NCBI GenBank assembly: GCA_046331245.1
Contig: JAXLRH010000004.1
Coordinates: forward strand, 62,001-126,000
Direction of reading: 5' to 3'
Length of the DNA stretch: 64,000 bases
Source: SSF14 sp046331245
Lineage (GTDB): Bacteria > Actinomycetota > Acidimicrobiia > Acidimicrobiales > Microtrichaceae
The translations under genes and the position numbers were made by a program. The notes beneath the pieces are model-generated. The model was not told the origin of the DNA, did no database searches, and saw nothing but the letters and a program-made list of their open reading frames with translations. Positions 46,568 to 53,836 of this stretch are shown one piece after another; the first letter of the stretch is position 1; each line of letters opens with the position of its first letter.

Positions 46568-47512
46568 GTGAGACGAGCAATTTCGATCCTGGGACTGGTG
46601 ATAGTGATCGGCGCCGGCTGCGCGCCGGAGGTGTCCACTCCGGTTGAGACGACGACCACTTCGACGAGCACGACGGTCGCACCCACGACTTCTACGACAT
46701 CGACGACTGTCGCTACGACGACGACGACGCTGCCGGACCGATGCTCGGTCTTCGGGTTCGGCGTCAATCTCCACGGATGCGACCTGCACGGCGCCGACCT
46801 CAGTGGCGTCAACCTGCAATACGCGAACCTGACGAACGCAGATCTGACAGGTGCGAGGTTGACCAACGCCCGGCTCGATGGGGCAACGTTCACCGGAGCG
46901 ACCCTCACGCAGGTCTCCACCGGCGGAATCGTCGGGGTTCCCGCGAAGCTCCCAGCGAATTGGCTCCTCGCGAAGGGCTACCTGGTCGGACCAGGGGCGA
47001 ACCTGCAGGGAGCCGACCTTGTCAACGTCGTCTTGTCCAGCGTCAACCAGACGAGCGCGAACCTGGCGTTCGCCAACCTGACCAACGCCGAGCTGAGCGG
47101 CGACATCCTGACGGGGGTCACGCTGACCGGAGCCACCCTGCGTGGAGCGGAGCTCACCGGCGTCGTCTCTGGTGGCATCGTCGGGGTTCCGTCATCGCTA
47201 CCGGCCGGTTGGTTCCTCGCCAGTGGCTACCTCATCGGTCCCGGGACGAACCTCACCGGAGCCAACCTCCAGGGTGCGGTGCTCAGTGGCGGCAATCTCA
47301 CGAACGCCTACCTCACGAATGCCCACCTCAACGGTGCGGACCTCGGCGGGGTCACCCTGGTCGGGGCCACACTGACCGGCAGCGACCTGACCGATGCGGA
47401 CCTGACCTCAGCCGTCCTCACCGGCGTCGTGTCGGGCGGCATCATCGGCCAGCCTGCGGCGCTTCCGGTGGGGTGGTCGCTCGTCTCGGGCGTCCTCGTT
47501 CCCTCGCCCTGA
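46568..47512 (+). CDS. Pentapeptide-repeat lipoprotein
   Basis: 314 aa, GTG start. Lipobox VIGAGC (Cys18), Thr-rich linker to about residue 57, then A(D/N)Lxx pentapeptide repeats forming a right-handed quadrilateral helix. The repeats are broken into three blocks, each ending with a 30-residue insert of the form SGGIVGVPxxLPxGWxLxxGYLxGPG. Surface-anchored; no enzymatic residues evident. Function unknown; it is the third gene downstream of the PstS-like protein and regulator. DNA-gyrase mimicry seems unlikely for an exported lipoprotein. Confidence 0.85.
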   Translation: MRRAISILGLVIVIGAGCAPEVSTPVETTTTSTSTTVAPTTSTTSTTVATTTTTLPDRCSVFGFGVNLHGCDLHGADLSGVNLQYANLTNADLTGARLTNARLDGATFTGATLTQVSTGGIVGVPAKLPANWLLAKGYLVGPGANLQGADLVNVVLSSVNQTSANLAFANLTNAELSGDILTGVTLTGATLRGAELTGVVSGGIVGVPSSLPAGWFLASGYLIGPGTNLTGANLQGAVLSGGNLTNAYLTNAHLNGADLGGVTLVGATLTGSDLTDADLTSAVLTGVVSGGIIGQPAALPVGWSLVSGVLVPSP

Positions 47513-47522
47513 GTCGTCGACC

Positions 47523-47888
47523 TCAGCCGGCCAACGTCTGGCGGAGGGACTCACGAGCTTCGGGCACGGCCCGCCAGTACACCCAACGCCCTCGCTTCTC
47601 GCCGGTGATCAAACCGGCGTCGGCGAGGGCTTTGGTGTGATGGCTCACGGTCGGCTGGGAGCGATCGAGCAGCGGCATCAGGTCACAGGAGCAGATCTCG
47701 TCAGCGGAAGCGACCAGGCTGTAGAGGCGCAGGCGAATCGGATCGCCGAGCGCAGCGAATGCCTGCGCAAGCCCGGTGGCATCGTCGGCCGAGAGGGGAT
47801 CGCCGACGATGGGGCCGCAGCACAGCTGGAGCGTCGTCGTGGAGGCCACGGCCGCCGTCCCGGTCTTATTCGCAGTTGAGGTTGGCAC
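47523..47888 (-). CDS. arsR: ArsR/SmtB-type As(III)-responsive repressor with vicinal Cys
   Basis: 121 aa; GTG at 47888 chosen because GAGGAGG is seven bases upstream. Winged HTH (ALGDPIRLRLYSLV, RSQPTVSHHTKALADAGLI, KRGRWVYW). Cys pairs: Cys23-Cys24 near the N-terminus and Cys66-x-Cys68 in CSCDL, combining the actinobacterial CC site with the E. coli-like CxC motif. It should release DNA on binding As(III) or methyl-As(III). Divergent from arsI; three 9-bp direct repeats lie between. Confidence 0.92.
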   Translation of the reverse strand: MPTSTANKTGTAAVASTTTLQLCCGPIVGDPLSADDATGLAQAFAALGDPIRLRLYSLVASADEICSCDLMPLLDRSQPTVSHHTKALADAGLITGEKRGRWVYWRAVPEARESLRQTLAG

Positions 47889-47900
47889 GAGAAATCCTCC

Positions 47901-47945
47901 TCGATACATTGACAGACGTCGATACATTCGCGATGATCGATACAT
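47901..47945. repeat. Three 9-bp direct repeats (18-bp period) in the arsR-arsI promoter
   Basis: TCGATACAT at 47901, 47919 and 47937, each separated by exactly 9 bp. A -10-like TATAAC at 47959-47964 follows, then GAGGAG before the arsI ATG. The repeats could place repressor dimers on one DNA face; ArsR operators are usually inverted repeats, so this layout is unusual. Confidence 0.6.
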
Positions 47946-47989
47946 CGACATCCGCCAATATAACGGATCCATCACCGAGGAGCATCCCG

Positions 47990-48469
47990 ATGTCACGAGT
48001 GCAACTGGCCCTGAACGTTTCCGACCTCGACGCAGCCGTCGACTTCTACTCCAAGCTGTTCAAGACCGAGGTCAACAAGCGCAAGCCCGGCTACGCCAAC
48101 TTCGCCATCACCGAGCCGCCGCTCAAGCTGGTGCTCATCGAAGGTGAGGGCGGGGGCACGCTCAACCACCTCGGTGTCGAGGTGGACACAGCCGAAGAGG
48201 TCGAAGCCGCAGAGCAGCGGTTGTCGAGTGACGGCGTTGCCACGACCGGCATCGACGACACGATGTGTTGCTACGCCCTCAAGACCGAGACGTGGGTGAA
48301 CGATCCCGACGGAGCGCCGTGGGAGTTCTACGTCAAGACTGGCGACGCGGAGCAGATGACGAACTCGATCCTTGGCGACGGTGAGAACGCTCAGTGCTGC
48401 GCACCTGCGACGAGCGAGCCCATCTCGGTGGGCGCTGCACCTGAAGCCACGGCGGGCGGCTGCTGCTAG
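47990..48469 (+). CDS. arsI: ArsI/CadI-type C-As lyase (extradiol dioxygenase fold)
   Basis: 159 aa, ATG after GAGGAG. Two glyoxalase-type modules with Fe(II) ligands Gln5, His60 and Glu112, and the substrate-binding vicinal pair Cys93-Cys94 (MCCYALKT). It cleaves the C-As bond of trivalent methyl- or aryl-arsenicals using O2, giving arsenite. The C-terminal tail carries two more Cys pairs (136-137, 158-159) that may store or hand over As(III). Cotranscribed with the acetyltransferase gene. Confidence 0.92.
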   Translation: MSRVQLALNVSDLDAAVDFYSKLFKTEVNKRKPGYANFAITEPPLKLVLIEGEGGGTLNHLGVEVDTAEEVEAAEQRLSSDGVATTGIDDTMCCYALKTETWVNDPDGAPWEFYVKTGDAEQMTNSILGDGENAQCCAPATSEPISVGAAPEATAGGCC

Positions 48470-48479
48470 ACCGGACCGC

Positions 48480-49004
48480 ATGACGGACCGCTCGCCGGCT
48501 GCGCGCATCGTGCCCATGACGGCCGACCACTGGTCGGCCGCCCGGCGCGTCTACCAATTCGGCATCGACACCGGGAACGCAACGTTCGAGACCGTCGCAC
48601 CCGAGTGGGACGACTGGGACCACGCCCACCTCACCGAACACCGCTTCGTAGCTCTGGTCGATGGCGAGGTCGCCGGATGGGTAGCAGTGGTCGGCGTGTC
48701 CGACCGCTGCGTCTACGCCGGTGTCGTCGAGCACAGCGTGTACGTCGACCCCGCCCACCACGGCCGTGGCATCGGACTCGCGTTGCTCGAACGGCTCATC
48801 GAGTCGACCGAGGCCGCCGGCGTTTGGACGATCCAGTCCGGCATCTTCCCCGAGAACCTCGGCAGCCTTCGACTCCACGAGCGCGCCGGCTTCCGCATCG
48901 TTGGCACCCGAGAACGGGTCGGCCAACGCGACGGCATCTGGCGCGACGTCGTGGCTGTCGAACGACGGAGCGCTCAAGTTGGGCACGAGGACGCGAGCTC
49001 CTGA
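48480..49004 (+). CDS. GNAT acetyltransferase, ArsN1/phosphinothricin-acetyltransferase-like
   Basis: 174 aa from the ATG at 48480. Family pattern: RRVYQFGIDTGNATFET at the start (substrate site), acetyl-CoA loop HHGRGIGLALL, FPENLGSLRLHERAGFRIVGTRERVGQ. This is the PAT/bar-like group; members in ars clusters (ArsN1) acetylate the arsenic antibiotic arsinothricin. The gene is 10 bp downstream of arsI, supporting that role. Glufosinate or methionine sulfoximine acetylation is a possible side activity. Confidence 0.85.
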   Translation: MTDRSPAARIVPMTADHWSAARRVYQFGIDTGNATFETVAPEWDDWDHAHLTEHRFVALVDGEVAGWVAVVGVSDRCVYAGVVEHSVYVDPAHHGRGIGLALLERLIESTEAAGVWTIQSGIFPENLGSLRLHERAGFRIVGTRERVGQRDGIWRDVVAVERRSAQVGHEDASS

Positions 49005-49057
49005 CGCTGGTCGCTCGTCCGGCGCCCGCCAACTTGTCGGCGGTTTCACTTAAGCGA

Positions 49058-51596
49058 TCAGGGGTCCATCCCAACATCGAGATCGTCGTGGCCGGCTGCC
49101 GTCTCCTGTTCGATGGCCATGGACTGGGTGCCGGTTCGGCTGATCGATGCTCGGACGCGATCGACGAGTGACGATTCAATCTCGTCGGTGTGCGCATCTG
49201 CCTCTCGCAGATTGTCGTCCACGAGGTACAGGGTGTTGCCAGCACGGCCTCGTGACATCGCGGTGTAGGCCGATTCCTTGGTGAGTTGGTCCCCGGCCAG
49301 GACCAGGCACCGGTCGTACGTCGCGCCCTGGGACTTGTGGATCGTCATCGCGTATCCGTGGTTCAGGTGTCCGTCTGAGGCGTAGTCGAAGGGAATGGTG
49401 ACCGCTGGGCCGTCGTCGATGCGGCACCGCACGACCCGAGCACTGGTGTCGATCTGCTCGACGACTGCTCGCGTGCCGTTGAGCAGGCCGAGCCGGCGGT
49501 CATTCCGAAGCGCCACGACGACATCGCCTTCGGCGTAGCCATGGCTGGCGATGACGATCTGATCGGCGCCGATCTTGCCTTCCCGCCTCAGCGCCGAGCG
49601 TGCGGATCTGTTGAGGGCGTCGACGTCGGCGCGACGGCTGGCGAGCATCACCGCCGTTCCAGTCCGGCGTGCGACAAGCCAGTCGCCGACCATTCGCGAT
49701 CTGGCCTCGGACGATGTCGGTGCGATCTCGACGCGTCCGTGTCGGAGGTAGGTGTCGAGCGCGGCGTCGGTGTCGCCAGCTCGCAGGTGCGCGAGGGCGG
49801 CGCGTTCCCACGGTTCGCGCTGGCGGCGGTTCTCGGTGAGGTGCGACGACTCGAGTCGTTGGCGGAGTCCGACGAATGCTCCGCCGGCTTCGATCTCGGG
49901 GAGTTGGCAGGGGTCGCCGATGAGGACGACCTTCGCGTCGGCTTGCCGGGCGTGGTCGAGGAGGCGGAGGACTTTGCGGGTGCCGACCATGGCTGCTTCG
50001 TCGACGACAATCACGGTGTTGCTGGCGAGGCCACCGTGTTCGGGTCGGTCGAGGTCGATAAGGAGCCGGTCGATCGTATGCGACGGGATGTCGGCGTCGG
50101 TCTGGAGTTGGCGCGCTGCCTTGGCGGCGAGCGCGCATCCGACGACGGTGTGGCCCGACTCGGACCAAGCTTGGTTGGCGGCGGCGAGTGCGAACGTCTT
50201 ACCTGCTCCGGCGACGCCTTCCACGATGTCGACTCCTTGGCCGCTGGTGCAGAGCCGTCTCACCATCTCTGCCTGCTCGTCGCTCATCGAGGGCGCTGCG
50301 CGGCCGCACGATCGATGTCGTGTGCTTCGGCGACGCCCACTCCGGCATCGGCGGTCGACGGCGCCGGCGATGGAGTCGCCGTTCGGTGGCGAGCATGTCG
50401 AAGTGGGAAGCGGGTCACGTCGGTACGTGCCGACACCAGGTCCGGCCGTCGTTGGTTCGGATGACAGCCGACCTCTCGCCGTCGAGACGGGTGCAGTGTG
50501 CGGAGTCGATGAACAGGTCGGCCCACTGGCAGATGTCGGCGACGGAGGCGCCGTTCGGTAGGAGGTCGCAGATCCCTTGGATGACTTCGCGTCGTCCGAA
50601 GGTCGATCGGTTCCTGGTGAGGCCGTTGGGTCCGGCGAGGTGCTCGAACATCGGGGTGAGGTGGACCAGACCGGTCGATCTCGGTGTGAGAGTGCCGGCG
50701 TTGAGCCGGTCGCAGATCTGCTCGCAGTCGAACCCCAACTCGGCGGCATTAACGCCAACCATCGATCAAGGATTCGGGCGTCGCCGAGTGGTCCTTCATC
50801 CGCCGGGTTGCGTACGCAGCAGGTTGCGCGGACCGAGCTGAGTCGAACCCGCTCTCGGCCATGTGGGCTTCGATCTCGTGGCGTCGTGTGGAGAACTCGT
50901 CGACGATACCATCGGAACCTCGGCGAGGTCGGCGATGCCGCGCCGGACTGTCCGCCACTCGGCGCCAACGGTCTGGGTGAGTTGGTGGCGGAGTTCGGCT
51001 TCGTAGAGGTAGCCGACGGTTTTGGACCAGTGGTAGAGGGGTCGGGCGTCGAGGGCGGTCCATCGGTCGTCGGGGCCGTGGACGAGGTTGGCGATCACCA
51101 CGTGGGTGTGGAGGTGGGGGTCGCCGGCGCGCGAGGTTCGATGACGGAAGGCAGCCGCGACGAACCCGTCCCCACCGACCATCTCGGCGCCGCCGTGGCC
51201 TCGCCGGCCTCGTGACGCTTCGGTCTCGAATACGGCGAGCGCCGCCCGGACGGCGACGTCGTGGGCTTGCCGGACGGCAGCGCGGATGTCGGGTGTGCCG
51301 AGGCCGTGGAGGATCGACACCGATTTGGGGGCGTTGAACGTTGCGTCGAACGCGGTGACCGTTGGCGCCGAGCGTGTCGCCGTGATCCGGACGTTGGTTC
51401 CCGGATACTGATGCTCGAGGACGGATGTGAAGTCGTCGGGTCGGACGGTGCCGGCGAGTCCCAGCCGTTGGTTGGCTTTGCCGACCCAGACCCCTGGGGC
51501 TTCACGAGTCGAGGTGTAGTACTCCTCGGCGCCGTCGGCGACCATGGCGGTGTAGTAGTCGCCGGCCCCGGCGGCGAGCTTGCCGATGCTCAACAA
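49058..51596 (-). pseudogene. Decayed MobF/TraA-type conjugative relaxase-helicase
   Basis: Parts of one large protein in several frames. N-terminal TrwC-like relaxase (MLSIGKLAAGAGDYY, a second Tyr pair, HLHTHVVIANLV metal His triad) from 51596 to about 50930. A frameshift there leads to GIVDEFSTRRHEIEAHM; a second frameshift lies near 50755; an in-frame TGA at 50415-50417 follows HVPT; then shifts around 50350-50290. The C-terminal RecD-like helicase is open from 50287 to 49058 (GVAGAGKTFAL Walker A, HKSQGATYD). At least four lesions, while the neighbours are intact, so genuine decay is likely. Confidence 0.88.
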
Positions 51597-51708
51597 GGCG
51601 ACGGCCGAGCAGGACAGCCGACGTGACCGGCGTCAGGGCACCGAGGTGCAAGTGCGTCGCACCAAATGGCACCTGACCAAGGCACGGTCCAGCCGACAGC
51701 CCGACCGA

Positions 51709-52053
51709 TCAAGAGTCGAACCGCAACTGGTCAGCCGACGTGGCCTGACGGCGGCGAGCGGAGCCACTGGTCCGGTGGCTGACAGTCGCAGGGGTGGTGG
51801 CGGGTTCGGAGGAGACGGTCGGGAGCTCGCCCCTCGAACAGTCGCCGGCCGTCGCCGGCGTGGTGACCGGCGAACCGATCAGCCGTTCCAGCGCGGCTCG
51901 CGGGATGCGGAGCTGTCCGCCGATCCGGATAACGCCCAGGCGTTCCCCGCCGCCAGTGGCGAGATCGCGACGAGCGAGCTCGTAGGCGGTGGTCCGGCCG
52001 ATCCGGAGCACCGCGGCTGCCTCGGTGACGGTGAGTAGTTCGGGTGATGGCAT
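51709..52053 (-). CDS. Excisionase-like HTH protein (MerR/Xis-type)
   Basis: 114 aa. Residues 5-62 are an HTH_17-type winged helix: LLTVTEAAAVLRIGRTTAYELARRD, RIGGQLRIPRAALERLI. The tail is Ser/Thr/Ala-rich and disordered. In actinobacterial integrative elements such a gene precedes the integrase and acts as recombination directionality factor and/or regulator. It lies between the relaxase remnant and the integrase on the same strand. Confidence 0.85.
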   Translation of the reverse strand: MPSPELLTVTEAAAVLRIGRTTAYELARRDLATGGGERLGVIRIGGQLRIPRAALERLIGSPVTTPATAGDCSRGELPTVSSEPATTPATVSHRTSGSARRRQATSADQLRFDS

Positions 52054-52215
52054 AGGCGCTTCTCCAAAGTCGGGTCTGTTGCCCTACCTATGCGCGCGCT
52101 GGTCCCACCGGAGGCGACATCTGTTGAATCGTCCTCAAGAAATGCGGTTGTCGTGTCGCCTGTCCACCTGGCCGTCCGGTGGCCCGTCGCCCGGCCGGTC
52201 GCCATTGACGTCGAT

Positions 52216-52252
52216 GACGTTGACGCGTGAGTGTCAACGTCCCGTGGGACAA
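52216..52252. promoter_or_regulatory. 9-bp inverted repeat and TGGGACAA near integrase 3' end
   Basis: GACGTTGAC-8 bp-GTCAACGTC (52216-52241), followed by TGGGACAA (52245-52252), which matches the repeats at 38912 and 53477. It lies between the integrase stop and the xis-like gene; may bind the Xis-like protein or integrase, or serve as a hairpin. The remaining bases of 52054-52260 show nothing else. Confidence 0.4.
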
Positions 52253-52260
52253 CGATCGGC

Positions 52261-53457
52261 CTATCCGGCTCGTCGCTTCTTTCGCCGGCCCGACGTCCGT
52301 GAGGCCGGCCCGTTCAGCGTCGCACCGATAGCTTCGGCCGCTTCGGCATCGCCGCGATGGCCCTTGTGCGCGTAGACCTTCGCCAGCGTCTCGACGTGGT
52401 CACCGATGCGTGCCGCCACAGCCGGGAGCGGCTCGCCGGCATCGAGCTGAGTGCTCGCGAACCAGTGCCGCAGGTCATGGAGGCGAAGCGCTTTTGCCCC
52501 CGGCACTCGTTGGCGCAGACGCGCGAACGCCTGAGTGAGTCGGTTCGGCGGAGTGGGTGTCATGCCTGTCAGATCTGCCGCCACGTCGGCCAACACGAAG
52601 CTCTCCATCGAGTGCTTCACCCCGAGTTCGGCGAGCTGGCCCCGTTGCTCTTCGAGATGGATTCGAAGCAGTTCGACCGTTCGGGAGTCGAGCGAGACCT
52701 CGCGCTGCTGGTGGCTCTTCGGTTCCTTCTCGACGAGTGAACCATCGGCGAGTTGCGCGACAGCCGACCGGATGCGGATCACGCCGCTTTCGAGGTCGAC
52801 GTCAGTCCACCGCAGGCCGCAGATCTCGCCCCGGCGTGCTCCGGTCGCAGCGAGGAGGCGGATGGCCAGCCCGTTGACGGGGTTGCGACTTGCGGCGCCC
52901 TCGTTGATGAGGGCGGCCACGACGTCGGGTCGGGCGATACGGCGGCCGACCCTCGGTGCAGTTGGAGGAGTCGCAAGTTGCACCGGATTGCGCGACACCC
53001 AGTCCCACGCCATGGCCTGGCGAAACGCCGCCCGCATGAGAGCGTGGTACCGCTGGACCGAACCCGGGGCGAGACCGCGGGTCTTGAGGCGCACGTAGAA
53101 GTCGTCGACGGTCTTCACGCCGATGTCGCCGACGGCCATCTTGCCGATCCGATCCTTCTTCACCTGGGCTGCTATCGATCGGTAGCCCTCGATGGTGCGG
53201 GCCTCGCGTCCTCGGTGCTCGAGGTGATCGATGTGGCTGGTGAGTAGTTCGCTCAGCGTGTGGCGCGTCGTCGGGCCCTCGCGGTCGAGTTTCGCAACGA
53301 GCTGGGCGAGGAGCTTCTCCGCATCGCGTCGGCCCCCGCGCACCGTGCGGCTGGTGTAGCGATCCTTGCCCGACACCGGGTCGGTCCCGGCATAGGCGCG
53401 GACCTCCCAATAGTCGGGTTCTCGCTTCAGCCGGATGCTGCCTCTTCCTCGTCCCAT
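52261..53457 (-). CDS. int: Tyrosine-type site-specific integrase
   Basis: 398 aa from the ATG at 53457; a GTG at 53475 is also possible. N-terminal arm-binding domain (MGRGRGSIRLKREPDYWEV), SAM-like core domain, catalytic domain with Arg in ATGARRGEICGLRW, LHDLRHWFAS (HxxR box) and the nucleophile Tyr in LAKVYAHKG. Recombines the element with the 3' end of tRNA-Arg, which lies 110 bp from the gene start. Ends with a basic RRKKRRAG tail. Confidence 0.95.
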   Translation of the reverse strand: MGRGRGSIRLKREPDYWEVRAYAGTDPVSGKDRYTSRTVRGGRRDAEKLLAQLVAKLDREGPTTRHTLSELLTSHIDHLEHRGREARTIEGYRSIAAQVKKDRIGKMAVGDIGVKTVDDFYVRLKTRGLAPGSVQRYHALMRAAFRQAMAWDWVSRNPVQLATPPTAPRVGRRIARPDVVAALINEGAASRNPVNGLAIRLLAATGARRGEICGLRWTDVDLESGVIRIRSAVAQLADGSLVEKEPKSHQQREVSLDSRTVELLRIHLEEQRGQLAELGVKHSMESFVLADVAADLTGMTPTPPNRLTQAFARLRQRVPGAKALRLHDLRHWFASTQLDAGEPLPAVAARIGDHVETLAKVYAHKGHRGDAEAAEAIGATLNGPASRTSGRRKKRRAG

Positions 53458-53476
53458 GGAGACAACGGTAGTCACA

Positions 53477-53501
53477 TTTCATGGGACAAACCATGGGACA
53501 A
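53477..53501. repeat. Right integrase arm-type site
   Basis: Same 25-bp block as 38912-38936 with two ATGGGACAA units. Located between the integrase start and attR, so it may also autoregulate int expression. Confidence 0.5.
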
Positions 53502-53566
53502 ACCCGAATCGATCGCCTGGGCTGCGACTGGATCTCGCAGAAACCCCTGAATTGCTGGCTATCGGG

Positions 53567-53612
53567 TGGTGCCCCCGGCATGATTCGAACATGCGACACA
53601 CGGTTTAGGAAA
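53567..53612. repeat. attR: tRNA-Arg 3' portion
   Basis: 46-bp partner of 38753-38798 and part of the functional tRNA gene. Positions 53576-53605 are the identical core; left of it the sequence should derive from the element, right of it from the host tRNA. Confidence 0.85.
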
Positions 53613-53642
53613 CCGATGCTCTATCCCCTGAGCTACGAGGGC
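53567..53642 (-). tRNA. tRNA-Arg (anticodon CCT)
   Basis: 76 nt with encoded CCA. Acceptor GCCCTCG/CGGGGGC (one U-G pair), D-arm GCTC/GAGC, anticodon loop TTCCTAA, T-arm GCATG-TTCGAAT-CATGC, discriminator A. One mismatch (position 27-43) in the anticodon stem. It reads AGG codons and is the integration site of the element to its left. Confidence 0.95.
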
Positions 53643-53836
53643 GGGGCCGGCGCCGAGACGTCCGGATGTCGGAGCATCGTAGGGGGCGGGGTCATGGGTG
53701 CTCCACCGTTCGTCGGGCAGGCCGACCTTCCGTCGCCTCGGGTCCGCCGCACACGCAACGGACTCGACGTGCACCGCAAAAGGTTTACGCTGTTCATCGG
53801 TCGGCACGGGGGGTGGCGATCGGCAAGGGGGAGCGC

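Larger units (their letters stand above)
38753..53612. mobile_element. Integrative element inserted in tRNA-Arg(CCT), fluoride/arsenic cargo
   Basis: Bounded by direct repeats 38753-38798 and 53567-53612 (46 bp, two mismatches, offset 14,814 bp), the right one being the 3' end of an intact tRNA-Arg. It carries a tyrosine integrase next to the tRNA, an excisionase-like HTH gene, a decayed MobF relaxase, and cargo for fluoride, arsenate and organoarsenical resistance. The interior has visibly more A/T-rich intergenic stretches than the flanks. Extent rests on sequence; mobility is inference. Confidence 0.88.

Noticed and set aside
45654..46682. Minus-strand frame opposite the PhoB-like regulator
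   Set aside because: No ribosome-binding site or motif, and the plus strand has a clear OmpR-type protein.
47901..47945. CRISPR array
   Set aside because: Three 9-bp units are too short and no cas genes exist; no other regularly spaced repeats of CRISPR size were seen in the window.
49058..51596. Several separate small genes
   Set aside because: The fragments line up in order as one MobF relaxase-helicase, so they were treated as a single broken gene.
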